A stretch of DNA of 64,000 nucleotides from Phycisphaeraceae bacterium (GCA_019636515.1 JAHBXI010000003.1:310001-374000); one strand, 5' to 3'. Shown: positions 31,999 through 41,815, numbered from the stretch's first letter. Numbers and translations are program-made. Notes: generated by a model from the sequence alone, not told the origin.

Positions 31999-34238
31999 GT
32001 CCGAGCCCTTGTCGCATTCAACAGCCGCAACCCGTTCCCAACGACCAATAAACTGGCCCCTACGTCGGCGACCACTGCCATCCACATGGTGGCCAAACCA
32101 ATCACGGCGAGGACGAAGAAGATCGCCTTAATCCCGATCGCCAGTGTGATGTTCTGGGTGAGGACAGTCCTGGTGCGCCGGGAGAGCCGAATGAACTCCG
32201 GCAGGCCACGCAGATCGTCCTGCATCAGGGCGACGTCAGCGGTCTCGAGCGCGGTGTCGGTCCCCGCCGCGCCCATCGCAAACCCGATGGTGGCTTTGGC
32301 CAGCGCCGGGGCATCATTCACGCCGTCTCCGACCATCCCGACCACGTCCCCGCGCTGCTTCAGGATGCGTTCGATTTCTGTGAGTTTGTCCTCGGGCAGC
32401 ATCCCCCCGCGTGCGTCGTCGATGCCAACCGCCTTGGCAATGGCCGACACCGTGGCCTGATTGTCTCCTGAGAGCATGAGCGTCTTGATGCCGAGTTCGC
32501 GCAGCGACTTGATCGCCTCGATGCTGCTCTCGCGCGGCGTGTCAGCGACCGCGATCACGCCGAGTACGGCGCTCATAGACGCGACGATCACCGCCGTCTT
32601 GCCCTGTACCTCGAAGTGGCCCAGCAACGTCTCGACCTCCAGCGAGCAGACCTTCCGCTCCTCCGCGAGCCGATGGTTGCCGACGAAGTAAAGTTCACCG
32701 CCAATCCGGCCCTCGACGCCCCGACCCGTGAGCGACTTGAAGGTTTCCACGCTCTCCCGTTGCCCGTTCCAAGCTGCCGTTACGGCTTGCGCCACCGGGT
32801 GCTGCGAGAGGGCGTCCAGGCTCGCGGCGATCCGCAGCATCTCGTCCTTGTCCACGACCCCGACAGGCTGCACATCCGTCACGCGGGGCTTGCCTTCCGT
32901 GACCGTGCCGGTCTTATCGAGCGCGACCACATCGAGTTTCCGACCGTTCTCCAGATGCACGCCGCCTTTGATAAGGATGCCTCGGCGCGCAGCGGCGGTC
33001 AGGCCGCTCACCACTGTCACGGGCGTCGAGATCACCAACGCGCACGGGCACGCGATCACGAGCAGCACCAGCGCCTTGTAGAGCCAGAGGTAGAACGGCT
33101 GATCAAACACAAGCCATGGCACGACCGCGATCAGTACCGCGACCACGCACACGATGGGCGTGTAGACCCGCGCGAACGCGTCCACGAACCGCTGGGTCGG
33201 CGCCCGGCTCCCCTGGGCCTCCTGCACGGTCCTGATGATCTTCGCCAGCGTAGTCTGGTCCTTGCCGCCCGTGGTCTTGAACTCCAGCACGCCCAACTCG
33301 TTGATCGTCCCGGCGAAGACCTTATCGCCGGCCTTCTTGTCGACTGGCACGGACTCGCCCGTGACCGGGGCCTGGTTGACGCTCGACTCGCCCGCGACCA
33401 CGATGCCGTCGAGCGCCAGCCGCTCGCCGGGCCTCACTTGTACCACCGCGCCCGCGGGCACGGCTTCAGCGCTCGTGACTTTCCACGAGCCGTCGGGCTG
33501 TCTGACGCTCGCCTCATCGGGGGCCATTGCCATGAGGCCTTTCACAGCGTTGCGAGCACGGTCAAGGGCCTTCGCCTCGATCAGTTCGGCGAGGGCGAAG
33601 AGGAACGTGACCAGCGCGATCTCTGGCCAGGCGCCAATGAATGCGCCCCCAACGATGGCGACGGTCATCAGGAAGTAGATGTTGAGCGTGAAGGTCCTGA
33701 GCGCGATCCAGCCCTTCCTGAGCGTCGGCAGGCCGCCGAGCAAGATCGAAGACACCGCGAGCGCGATGACGGTCGGCGAGGTCTCTTTGACGCCCGCGAA
33801 GTACAGGCTCTCGGCAGTCGCCGCGAGGATGCCGGAGAGAATGAACAGGCCGTACGCGCGCCACCACGGCCGCGTCTCCTCGATCATTACCGCCCTCGGA
33901 ACGTCCGTTGCGCACGCCGGGCTTCCGCAGTCCGTTCCCGCCTCCACCACGCCTTCGCTGGCGGCTACGACGATTGTCGGTGTCATCCCCACAGAGCGCA
34001 CCTTCGCCGTGAGTGCCGCGGGCGGGGTCGCCGCCGCGTCGTGCGTCACGGTCATCCGCCGCGTCACCACGTTGCACGCCACCGACGTGACCCCGGGCAT
34101 CGCGCCCACGGCCTTGCGCAGCATCTGCTCCTCGGCGGCGCAGTCGAGCTGGTCAATGGCGATGATGGTCGTGGTCGTGGGCACTGAGTCATCCTTCGCG
34201 GCGGCCTGTTCCGCTTCGTTCCAATCCCCCGGGAGCAT
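31995..34238 (-). CDS. Heavy-metal-transporting P1B-type ATPase (Zn/Cd/Pb type)
   Basis: A 747-residue P-type ATPase that exports soft divalent metals. It has an N-terminal heavy-metal-associated domain in which the usual CxxC is replaced by DCAAEE (about 32-37), then a DCGSPACATD cysteine patch, eight predicted membrane helices, TGES, the membrane CPC motif in VIACPCALVIST, the phosphorylation site DKTGTVTEGKP and the hinge GDGVNDAPALA. CPC plus the ending GLATMWMAVVADVGASLLVVGNGLRLL indicates the ZntA-like Zn/Cd/Pb subgroup. ATG 34238 is chosen because the HMA domain begins just after it. It is followed by an overlapping small membrane protein. Confidence 0.92.
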   Translation of the reverse strand: MLPGDWNEAEQAAAKDDSVPTTTTIIAIDQLDCAAEEQMLRKAVGAMPGVTSVACNVVTRRMTVTHDAAATPPAALTAKVRSVGMTPTIVVAASEGVVEAGTDCGSPACATDVPRAVMIEETRPWWRAYGLFILSGILAATAESLYFAGVKETSPTVIALAVSSILLGGLPTLRKGWIALRTFTLNIYFLMTVAIVGGAFIGAWPEIALVTFLFALAELIEAKALDRARNAVKGLMAMAPDEASVRQPDGSWKVTSAEAVPAGAVVQVRPGERLALDGIVVAGESSVNQAPVTGESVPVDKKAGDKVFAGTINELGVLEFKTTGGKDQTTLAKIIRTVQEAQGSRAPTQRFVDAFARVYTPIVCVVAVLIAVVPWLVFDQPFYLWLYKALVLLVIACPCALVISTPVTVVSGLTAAARRGILIKGGVHLENGRKLDVVALDKTGTVTEGKPRVTDVQPVGVVDKDEMLRIAASLDALSQHPVAQAVTAAWNGQRESVETFKSLTGRGVEGRIGGELYFVGNHRLAEERKVCSLEVETLLGHFEVQGKTAVIVASMSAVLGVIAVADTPRESSIEAIKSLRELGIKTLMLSGDNQATVSAIAKAVGIDDARGGMLPEDKLTEIERILKQRGDVVGMVGDGVNDAPALAKATIGFAMGAAGTDTALETADVALMQDDLRGLPEFIRLSRRTRTVLTQNITLAIGIKAIFFVLAVIGLATMWMAVVADVGASLLVVGNGLRLLNATRART

Positions 34239-34365
34239 GTTCCCACGCACCGGGGGGTGTTCTAGCAAATCCGAAATCGAATCCAGACGAACTGGATTCG
34301 AGCGGCTCGCTTCCCCGCCGTTTCGGCGTTGGTCGCCGGAAGCGTGGAAGCCGCTCCATCTGGGC

Positions 34366-35004
34366 TCACCTCTTGATCGCAAATCCGCCGACGGTCTTGC
34401 CGCCCTTGCCGTCGTCGATCTCGATCCAGAGTTTCGCATCCGCCGGGATGGGGTTGGGCACGTCGGTGTGGGCGTGGTACTCCTTGCCGTCGCCGTCGGC
34501 CTTCTGCTTCATCGCGCCCCTGCCATCCTGGGTGCCGATCCACACGCGGACGGCAGCGGGCCGTGCCGCGCTCCCGGAGAGCTTGATGTCGAGGTGAGCC
34601 TCGCTACCCGCCTTGACCTCGCCGGAGACGTTCACGGTCCACGCGCCGATGGTAACCGTGCCCAACGCGTCCCCTTCGCCGTGGCCGTGATCGCCGTGGT
34701 CGCCACCGGCCTTGCCTGCGCCGGCGGCGGGCTTGGCGTGGTCGTGACCGTCTCCTTCCTTGTGACCGTGCCCATCGTGTCCCTTGGCCTCGCACTCGGC
34801 GCACTCGCCGTGCGCGACCATCTTCAGGGTGTTGCCCTCGCGCAGCCAGAGGTGGGCCTCGCCGTCATTGGCCGTGACGAAGTACTGCGTGTCGGCGGGG
34901 CCGCTCCGCGCAGCGCCCTGCCCCATCATCGCGGCGGCCACGACGGTCAGCCCGGTGCCGGCCACAAGACCAAGAACGATGGATGAACGATTCGGATTCT
35001 TCAT
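34366..35004 (-). CDS. His/Asp-rich periplasmic metal-binding protein (copy 2)
   Basis: A 212-residue protein with a signal peptide (SSIVLGLVAGTGLTVVAAAM), a CAECEAKGHDGHGHKEGDGHDH metal-binding stretch and a second GGDHGDHGHGEGD stretch. Its C-terminal half (ARPAAVRVWIGTQDGRG... HAHTDVPNPIPADAKLWIEI) is clearly homologous to the downstream half of the neighbour at 35154-35645. GAGGAG lies before ATG 35004. The likely role is a periplasmic metal sponge or chaperone for the pumps encoded around it. Confidence 0.75.
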   Translation of the reverse strand: MKNPNRSSIVLGLVAGTGLTVVAAAMMGQGAARSGPADTQYFVTANDGEAHLWLREGNTLKMVAHGECAECEAKGHDGHGHKEGDGHDHAKPAAGAGKAGGDHGDHGHGEGDALGTVTIGAWTVNVSGEVKAGSEAHLDIKLSGSAARPAAVRVWIGTQDGRGAMKQKADGDGKEYHAHTDVPNPIPADAKLWIEIDDGKGGKTVGGFAIKR

Positions 35005-35153
35005 GACGATGCTCCTCGACATGGCGACCGGGCGCGGGCCGCCGGGTGTGGACTTGAGTGTGCCGCTCGGCCGCGCCGCCGAGGGACTGTGCTTGAAACG
35101 CGGTCGCGGCTGCGGAATACCGCTGCGAGTGCTCTCCTCCTCCCATGGTCGAT

Positions 35154-35645
35154 TCAGAATTTGAGATCGAAACCCACGACGTGCTTTTCGCCCGTGGGCG
35201 TCTCGACCTCGACCCAGAGTTTGCTTCCGGCGGGCAACGGCTTGGGGACTTCCGCGTGGGCGTGCCACCCGTCGCCCTCGGCCTCGGCCTTGCCCTTGAC
35301 CGAGCCCTTGCCATCCTGCGCGCCGACCCACACGCGCACCGCCGCTGGCCTGGCGACGCCAGTGACGACAATATCGAACGTGGCTTCGCTGCCAGGGGTT
35401 ACGCCCCCCTCGCGTGCTGCGACGATCGTCAAGCCCGCGGCCTGCTGGCTGCCGAGTTCCGTTCGAGGGCCATGATCATGCCCGTCCTCGTGGTCGTGAC
35501 CGTCACCGTCTTTGTGGGTGTGACCGTCGCTCGTTCTACTCTGGGAGGCGGGCGTTTCGGCCTTCTTCTCGCACGCGCTCATCGACACGGCGAGCGCGAG
35601 GGTGGGGACGGCAAGCACGAGCGTGAGTGTGCGAATGGTGTTCAT
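35154..35645 (-). CDS. His-rich metal-binding lipoprotein-like protein (copy 1)
   Basis: A 163-residue product with N-terminal signal ending SMSACEKK, a possible but imperfect lipobox. A short HTHKDGDGHDHEDGHDHG metal-binding stretch follows, and then a beta-rich domain containing ARPAAVRVWVGAQDGKG and PLPAGSKLWVEVETPTGEKHVVGF. This domain recurs in the gene at 34366-35004, so the pair arose by tandem duplication. It follows the RND pump gene by 15 bases in the same direction. Confidence 0.72.
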   Translation of the reverse strand: MNTIRTLTLVLAVPTLALAVSMSACEKKAETPASQSRTSDGHTHKDGDGHDHEDGHDHGPRTELGSQQAAGLTIVAAREGGVTPGSEATFDIVVTGVARPAAVRVWVGAQDGKGSVKGKAEAEGDGWHAHAEVPKPLPAGSKLWVEVETPTGEKHVVGFDLKF

Positions 35646-35660
35646 ATGTGAGACTCCTTT

Positions 35661-38600
35661 TTATGGGTTGGTGGAGGCGGACCTCTTGGGCACGCGGCGA
35701 AGCAGGCGGGACAGAAGCCCCGGACGATCCGTGCTTTCGGGTTTCACCTTGAATGCCAGCGAGTAGCCGGCGGGAACAACGAACAGGTTCAGGAACGTGG
35801 ACGAGATCAGCCCGCCGAGCACCACAATCGCGAGCGGCGCCAGCAGCTCGCTGCCGGGCTTCCCCCTCGCGAGCGCCAGCGGGATGAGGGCAAGCGCCGC
35901 CGTCAGTGCGGTCATCAGGATCGGCACGAGCCGCTCCATCGAGCCCTGGATGATCGACTCACCGATGGACTTGCCCTCGTGCTGCTGCAGGTGGTCGTAG
36001 TGGTTCACCAGCAGGATGCCGTTGCGCACGGCGATGCCAAAGAGCGTCACGAAACCCACCATGCTGGCGATGGAGATCACCGGCGCGATGTAGCGGGTGG
36101 ACGACAACCCGAAGAGCGCGAGCGTGTTGTTGACCACCCCCGGGCTCTCGGCGATGTAAATCGCCGCGATGCCGCCGATCAGGGCAAGTGGCAGGTTGAG
36201 CATGACGAGAAGCGCCACCCGGCTCTTGCCGGTCGAGAGCTGGAGCAAAAGGAACATGAAGACCGCCACGCCCGCGCCCATGACATAGATCGTGCGGCTT
36301 GCGGACTGCTGGGCCTCGAATTGCCCGCCGTAGTGGACGGTGTAACCCGCCTTCTGCACGATCGGGTCCACCTTGGTTTTCACCTGGGCCACGAGCTGCC
36401 CGAGGTTGTACCCATCGGCGACGTTGGTTGAGATCACCGCCTTGCGCTGGGCGTTCTCGCGGGCGATGAGATTGCTGGTCCTCTCCGGCCCGATGTCGGC
36501 GACCTCGCGCAAGCGGACGATCGCTCCGCCGACGCCCCGGAGCTGCACGTCCATGATCTGTTCCACGCGCTCGCGTTCGCTCTCGGCGAGGCGAACAACC
36601 ATCTCGTAGCGGCGCACGCCCTGATTCACTTCCGCGACCACCTCACCGTACAAGGCCTGCTGGACCTGCTCGGCGGCCGCGCCGGGCGAGAGCCCCGCCG
36701 CCGCCAGGTCCTGCGGCCGGTAGCGAATGGGGAGCGAAGTGATCATGACCTCGCGATTGGCCGCGACGTCGCGCGTGCCGGGTATGGATCGAAGCTCCGT
36801 CTCGATCTGTTTCGCAAGGCTTCGCAGGACGTTCAGGTCCTCCCCGTACACATTGATCGCAATGGCCGCGGGCGTGCCCGACAGCACATGGCTGAGCCGG
36901 TGTTCGATGGGCTGGCCCACCATCGTGGTAATGCCGGGGATGTTGGCGATGATCCGGTCGATGCCCGCGCGGACCTTTTCCTGGTCTACGCCCGGCTTCA
37001 TCGTGACCTCGATTTCCGAACTGCTTACGGGCTCGGCGTGCTCATCGCGCTCAGCCCGGCCCGTGCGTCGAGTCACGCTCTGCACGCCTTCGATCTCGGC
37101 CAACTGAGCTTCAACGCCGACGGCCAGGCGATTGCTTTCGACCAGCGACGTGCCCGGCGGCGCCATCAGGAAGACCGTGAACGTGCCCTCCTTGAACGCC
37201 GGCAGGAACGAGGTGCCGAAGGTGGACATGAGGATGAGCGAGGCCACGGTCAAAGCGCCAGCGCCGCCCAACACCAGACCCCGGTTCCGAACGCTGGCGC
37301 GCAGCGCCGGCTCGTAGCGACGCTTGAGCCACCGAACGAGCCATCCGTCATGACCGGCATGGGAGTCGCGCCCATGCCCGTCCCGACCGACTTTGCCGAA
37401 GGAGCCGGCAAAAAGCCACTTGCACAGCGCGGGCGTGACAGTGAGCGCCACCAACAGCGAGGCCATGATTGAGATGATGTACGCGATTCCCAGCGGCTGG
37501 AAGAACCTACCCTCGAGCCCCTGCAGGAACAGCAGCGGGACAAACACCATGCAGATGATGATCGTGGCGAACACGACCGAGGAGCGGATTTCGTTGCTGG
37601 CGTTGTAGATGACTTCGACGAGTGTTTTGCGCCCTCCCTCGGATAGCGCCGCGTTCTCCTTAAGCCGCCGCAGCACGTTCTCGACGTCGATGATGGCATC
37701 GTCGACCAGTTCGCCGATTGCGACGGTGAGGCCGCCAAGCGTCATGACATTGATCGACAGACTCCATGCCCACAGGACGAGAAGCGCCACGGCCAGCGAC
37801 AGCGGGAGCGCGGTGAGGGTGATCATGGTCGCCCGAGCATTCATCAAGAACAGGATGACAATGACCGCAACAATGACGCTTGCCTTCAAGAGCTTGTCGA
37901 AAACGTTGTGGATCGATCGTTCGATGAACCGCGAGGCCCGGAATGGATCGCGATTCAGGACCATCCCCTCAGGCATGGCCTTCTCCATCTGGTCGAGCAC
38001 GCCGTCGATCTGGGTGGTGAGGTTGAGCGTGTTCGTGCCGGGGGACTTCTGTACGCTGACTACGACAGCGGGCATCGCGCGGTCGGTCGCGGTGCCGCGC
38101 TTGGGCGAGGGCCCGAGCTGCACGTCCGCCACCTGCCCGATGGTGACGGGCGCGCCGTTGTGGTACTTGACGAGCGTCTGCCGGATGTCCTCGGCGTTGG
38201 TGACGCGGGCCATCTGGCGGATGGGCAGTTCCTGGTTCTCGACGTTCGGGACGTACCCGGCGCTCGCGGTCGAGTGCGCGCCCCTGGCAGCCTCGACCAC
38301 GTCGGAGATCGTCAGCCCGTAGAGGGCCAGTTGATCTTGACGCACGTTGATCTGATACTGCGGCAGTTCGCCGCCGATAGCGACCACCTGGGCCACGCCC
38401 GGTACCGCGAGAATTTTGTTCCGCAGGTCGAACTCCGCGAACGACCGCATCTCCAAGGGGCTCACCGATCCGTCGGGCGACGATAAGGCCATGAGCATGA
38501 TCTCGCCGGTGATGCTCGTCACCGGCGTGATCTCCGCGTGCGCATCCGGTGGAAGACTTTCACGCACGGCGGAAAGCCGCTCAGACACGAGTTGCCGGGC

Positions 38601-38915
38601 ACGGTAGATGTCCGTGCCCCAGTCAAACTCGACCCACACGATCGAAAGGCTTGTCGCCGAGGCGCTTCGAACGCGGCGCGTACCAGGCAGACCGTTGACC
38701 GCCGTCTCGATGGGGAAGGTGACGTTGAGCTCCACCTCGTCAGCGGCCAGGCCGCCCGCTTCGGTCATGACCACAACCGTGGGGGCGTTGAGCTCGGGGA
38801 AGACATCCACCGGCATGTCCTTGACCTTGATGCCGGCAAAGACCAGCAGCAACCCTGCCACCACGACGATGAGTGAGGACTGTCGGAGGGAGAAGGCGAT
38901 AAGCTTGGCAAGCAT
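35661..38915 (-). CDS. CzcA/CusA-type heavy-metal efflux RND pump
   Basis: A 1,084-residue proton-driven pump spanning the inner membrane with large periplasmic domains. The N-terminus MLAKLIAFSLRQSSLIVVVA, the PVDVFPELNAPTV motif and AIGELVDDAIIDVENVLRRLKEN in helix 4 are typical of the HME family; G-x-x-V-D-D...E-N carries the proton-relay aspartates. A HDGWLVRWLKRRYEP loop follows a short His-rich linker (DGHGRDSHAGHDG). The methionine pattern needed for Cu/Ag was not resolved by eye, so the metal (Cu/Ag or Zn/Co/Cd) is open. It is followed by two His-rich periplasmic proteins. Confidence 0.92.
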   Translation of the reverse strand: MLAKLIAFSLRQSSLIVVVAGLLLVFAGIKVKDMPVDVFPELNAPTVVVMTEAGGLAADEVELNVTFPIETAVNGLPGTRRVRSASATSLSIVWVEFDWGTDIYRARQLVSERLSAVRESLPPDAHAEITPVTSITGEIMLMALSSPDGSVSPLEMRSFAEFDLRNKILAVPGVAQVVAIGGELPQYQINVRQDQLALYGLTISDVVEAARGAHSTASAGYVPNVENQELPIRQMARVTNAEDIRQTLVKYHNGAPVTIGQVADVQLGPSPKRGTATDRAMPAVVVSVQKSPGTNTLNLTTQIDGVLDQMEKAMPEGMVLNRDPFRASRFIERSIHNVFDKLLKASVIVAVIVILFLMNARATMITLTALPLSLAVALLVLWAWSLSINVMTLGGLTVAIGELVDDAIIDVENVLRRLKENAALSEGGRKTLVEVIYNASNEIRSSVVFATIIICMVFVPLLFLQGLEGRFFQPLGIAYIISIMASLLVALTVTPALCKWLFAGSFGKVGRDGHGRDSHAGHDGWLVRWLKRRYEPALRASVRNRGLVLGGAGALTVASLILMSTFGTSFLPAFKEGTFTVFLMAPPGTSLVESNRLAVGVEAQLAEIEGVQSVTRRTGRAERDEHAEPVSSSEIEVTMKPGVDQEKVRAGIDRIIANIPGITTMVGQPIEHRLSHVLSGTPAAIAINVYGEDLNVLRSLAKQIETELRSIPGTRDVAANREVMITSLPIRYRPQDLAAAGLSPGAAAEQVQQALYGEVVAEVNQGVRRYEMVVRLAESERERVEQIMDVQLRGVGGAIVRLREVADIGPERTSNLIARENAQRKAVISTNVADGYNLGQLVAQVKTKVDPIVQKAGYTVHYGGQFEAQQSASRTIYVMGAGVAVFMFLLLQLSTGKSRVALLVMLNLPLALIGGIAAIYIAESPGVVNNTLALFGLSSTRYIAPVISIASMVGFVTLFGIAVRNGILLVNHYDHLQQHEGKSIGESIIQGSMERLVPILMTALTAALALIPLALARGKPGSELLAPLAIVVLGGLISSTFLNLFVVPAGYSLAFKVKPESTDRPGLLSRLLRRVPKRSASTNP

Positions 38916-38918
38916 GGT

Positions 38919-40298
38919 TCAGTGCTCCCCCTCGTGGAAGGTGCCGTCGGAATGGAAGTGACCGCCCTTGGCGGCCGTACCGCTGGTGGCGAGCATGAGC
39001 TGGTAGTTGCCGCCCACGACGATCTCGTCGCCTTCCTTGACGCCACTGGCAATGACAACCCAGCGGCCGTCGGACAGGCCCAGATCGGCCTCCATGCGGA
39101 TCGCCTTCTCCGGGTTGGCGGGATCACGCCGGAAGATGATGGGCATCGCCCCATCGCGAACTACTGCCGACAGCGGGATCGCGAGTTCCTCGGAGCCGCC
39201 CGCGAGCGTGATCTCCAAGTGCGCCGACACGCCTGCTCGCGCCCACGCAGAGAGCGATTCGGGCTTCACGATCAGATCGACCGTGCGCTCATCGGCGTCG
39301 GCCGTGAGTCCGATCTGCAGCACGCCGGTCATCGCGTCCTGTAGAGGCAGACTGCCGCCTTGGGGTGGAGCGATCCGCGCGACCAGCCCATCGTGCAGCC
39401 GTCCGAGATCCGATTGCAGCCCCCGGGCGCGGAACCGGATCTGCTCGGGTTGGACGATGGTCACGATGTGGCCGTTTTCTTCCACCAGGCCGCCGGGAGT
39501 GATGCCGATCGCTTCGACGACGCCCGGGGCCACCGCACATACCATGTAGCCGTCTCCCGTATCGAACCCGTCGCCGGGATCTTCGCAGTTCCTGCCGCGC
39601 ACAAGGAGATTGCGCCGTGATCTGAGCGATCGGAGTTCCGCCTCGGCTTGCTTCTGTTGTGATTGCAGCTCGGCGTCCTTCTCCATGACGTCGGCCAGCT
39701 CGGCCTGCGTGGTGTTGAGCGTCGCACGAGCTTCGGTGAATTGCGCGGCGCTGCCGCCGCCCGCGCCACGGAGTTCTTCGAGTTGTCCCAGGCGGTCCTG
39801 CCAAATCGCCACCTTGTCCGCCAGGCTCTGCTCGTGTTGCCGGTGCGCCTCGCGCAGCGGCGTCATCGAGTCAACCCTCGCCTGCGTCGCGGCGATCTGC
39901 TCGTGCAGGTCGCGCCACGCGGCGGCGTCGACGCGGTAGAGCGGTGTCCCCGGCTCGACCTTCTGGAACTGGCTCACCAGCAACTCCACCCGACCCGCGA
40001 GCGGAGCGCGGTACTCGCGCCGCGCGGTGGGAAGAAACTCAAAGCGGCCCGGGACTCGGAGCGTCTGGGCAACATTCCGGGACTCGACTTTGGCGAACGT
40101 GACGCCGAGGTTCTGGCGTACCGCTGCGGGGATGTCAACGCGGTTGGTCGGGGCGGCCGGGCTCGAACCGGATTCGGCGCCGTGATTGTGGCCGTCGTCA
40201 GCCGCGGTGTGTTCCTCGGCTTTGCGATCGCAGCCACCCAAAGCCAGCGCCAAGGCGAGCGTCGCCGCGGCCAGTATCTGTGGACGTGTCGTGTTCAT
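38919..40298 (-). CDS. CzcB/CusB-type periplasmic adaptor lipoprotein
   Basis: A 459-residue membrane-fusion protein of the RND system. It has a lipoprotein signal (LALALGGCDRK, lipobox LGGC), a His-rich stretch just after (HTAADDGHNHGAE) and a YRAPLAGRVELLVSQFQKVEPGTPLYRV lipoyl half. A helical hairpin follows (about 140-225), and then a strand-rich region including VVASGVKEGDEIVVGGNYQLML and a His-containing end (KGGHFHSDGTFHEGEH). It lies three bases before the pump gene and 20 bases after the outer-membrane component, so the order is C-B-A. Confidence 0.9.
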   Translation of the reverse strand: MNTTRPQILAAATLALALALGGCDRKAEEHTAADDGHNHGAESGSSPAAPTNRVDIPAAVRQNLGVTFAKVESRNVAQTLRVPGRFEFLPTARREYRAPLAGRVELLVSQFQKVEPGTPLYRVDAAAWRDLHEQIAATQARVDSMTPLREAHRQHEQSLADKVAIWQDRLGQLEELRGAGGGSAAQFTEARATLNTTQAELADVMEKDAELQSQQKQAEAELRSLRSRRNLLVRGRNCEDPGDGFDTGDGYMVCAVAPGVVEAIGITPGGLVEENGHIVTIVQPEQIRFRARGLQSDLGRLHDGLVARIAPPQGGSLPLQDAMTGVLQIGLTADADERTVDLIVKPESLSAWARAGVSAHLEITLAGGSEELAIPLSAVVRDGAMPIIFRRDPANPEKAIRMEADLGLSDGRWVVIASGVKEGDEIVVGGNYQLMLATSGTAAKGGHFHSDGTFHEGEH

Positions 40299-40318
40299 GA
40301 GTGTCTCGTGGTGGCCGA

Positions 40319-41815
40319 TCAGCGGCTGCCGCCGGTCGTCGGGGGTGTCGTGGGGGTGGTGGAAACGTCGGATTCGCTGGGGTTGCCAGGTAGCTGCCGC
40401 GTGCCGTCGGTCGTAGCTGGACCGAGCAGTTCGTCGAGATCGATGGCGGCCAGCGCCTCGTCACGCCGCGCCTCGACGAGGCTGACTTTGGCATCCTGTT
40501 GGCGCGTCAGGCTCTCAAGGAGGACCAGTGTGTTGACCTCGCCGAGCTTGGCCACCTGACGAGCATCCGCGTACTGCGCGTCCACCAGCGGCACGATCTC
40601 GGATTCAAGAACCTGTCGCCGCTGGCTCGCGGCCTGAAGACGAACCTCGGCTGTGCGGAGGCTTGCGAGAAGCTGTTCCAGCGTTGTCTCCGCGCTGGCC
40701 CTCGCAACCTCTCGCCGGGCCCGGGCTTCCGCGATGCCTTGCCGGTTCGCATTCAGGATCGGGATCGGTACCGACAGACCCAGGAGCACCTGATCTTGTC
40801 CGTCCTCGCGCCCATACCCGGGTCCGATGTGCAAGTCTGGATACTGTTTGCGGACTTCGAGTTCGAGCGTTTTCTCAGCAGCCTCGTACTCCGCTGCCGC
40901 GACCAGCATCGCAGGGCTCTGCCCCCCCAGCGTTTCACGGTCGCGTGCGCCGATCGTGCCGGTGGCAGGCTCGCCTCGCGTGGGGCCGATCCCGCTGGCG
41001 TTGAGTTGGAGAGGGGCGTCCGGCGACATCCCCATGAGCTCGCGCAACCGCAAGTCCGCCTCTCGTGTCCGGAACTCCAGGAGCGCGAGCTCCGCGACCT
41101 TCGTCGCCTTCTCGATCCGGAAGAGCCTCGCCTCCGTCCGCGGCATCTCGCCCACCTGCTCCATCTTGTCAACGACCGAGAGGATCTGATCCACGCGAGA
41201 CAGGAACTCGCGCGTCGTGGCAAGCTGCGCATCCAGAGCGGACCACTCGCTCCAGACACGGCGTACGGAGATCCGCACCGACCACTCGCGTTGCGCGACG
41301 CGGGCAAGCTCTGCGGCGTGCTCGACGCCGGCCCGTTGCTTTTCGATCTCCAGCCGTCCCGAGATCGGGATGGTGATGCCCACGCTCGTGAACACCTTCC
41401 AGGGTTCGGGCGTGCTCTCGACAATGCGGGTCAGATCGACGCCGATCGTCGGATCCTCCCAGAGTCCTGCGTTCTCTGCGGTGGCCTTGGTGACACCTGC
41501 GCGAAACCGGGCGAGCCGAAGTTCGGCGTTGAACACCAGTGCAATCAACTCGGCCTCGGCGCACGAGATGCCATCGACGGTGCTGAACTCTGCCCAATCC
41601 GGAGCTTGGACCGCGAGGCTCGCGGCGAATGACTGCACCTCGGGGCTTTCCGGCGTGCGTGCCAGGAACGCCGCTTGATGGCCCGCCATGTCGAGAGGAC
41701 GGCGCTCGTACGACTGACACCCGCCAGCGATGAGAGGGAGCAGCCCGGCGAGCGAAACGTACCCGATCCTCAGCAGCAATGTGCCGGGAGTGTGTGAAGC
41801 AAGTACTTGATGCAT
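40319..41815 (-). CDS. TolC-family outer-membrane channel (CzcC/CusC type)
   Basis: A 498-residue outer-membrane efflux channel. It has a lipoprotein-type signal (SLAGLLPLIAGGCQS; lipobox IAGGC), long alpha-helical segments and an internal repeat of the two OEP halves. These include ELIALVFNAELRLARFRAGV near 90 and a VLLGLSVPIPILNANRQGIAEARARREVARA region near 370, both typical of the family. It is the first gene of the RND operon and has GGAG upstream of ATG 41815. Confidence 0.88.
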   Translation of the reverse strand: MHQVLASHTPGTLLLRIGYVSLAGLLPLIAGGCQSYERRPLDMAGHQAAFLARTPESPEVQSFAASLAVQAPDWAEFSTVDGISCAEAELIALVFNAELRLARFRAGVTKATAENAGLWEDPTIGVDLTRIVESTPEPWKVFTSVGITIPISGRLEIEKQRAGVEHAAELARVAQREWSVRISVRRVWSEWSALDAQLATTREFLSRVDQILSVVDKMEQVGEMPRTEARLFRIEKATKVAELALLEFRTREADLRLRELMGMSPDAPLQLNASGIGPTRGEPATGTIGARDRETLGGQSPAMLVAAAEYEAAEKTLELEVRKQYPDLHIGPGYGREDGQDQVLLGLSVPIPILNANRQGIAEARARREVARASAETTLEQLLASLRTAEVRLQAASQRRQVLESEIVPLVDAQYADARQVAKLGEVNTLVLLESLTRQQDAKVSLVEARRDEALAAIDLDELLGPATTDGTRQLPGNPSESDVSTTPTTPPTTGGSR

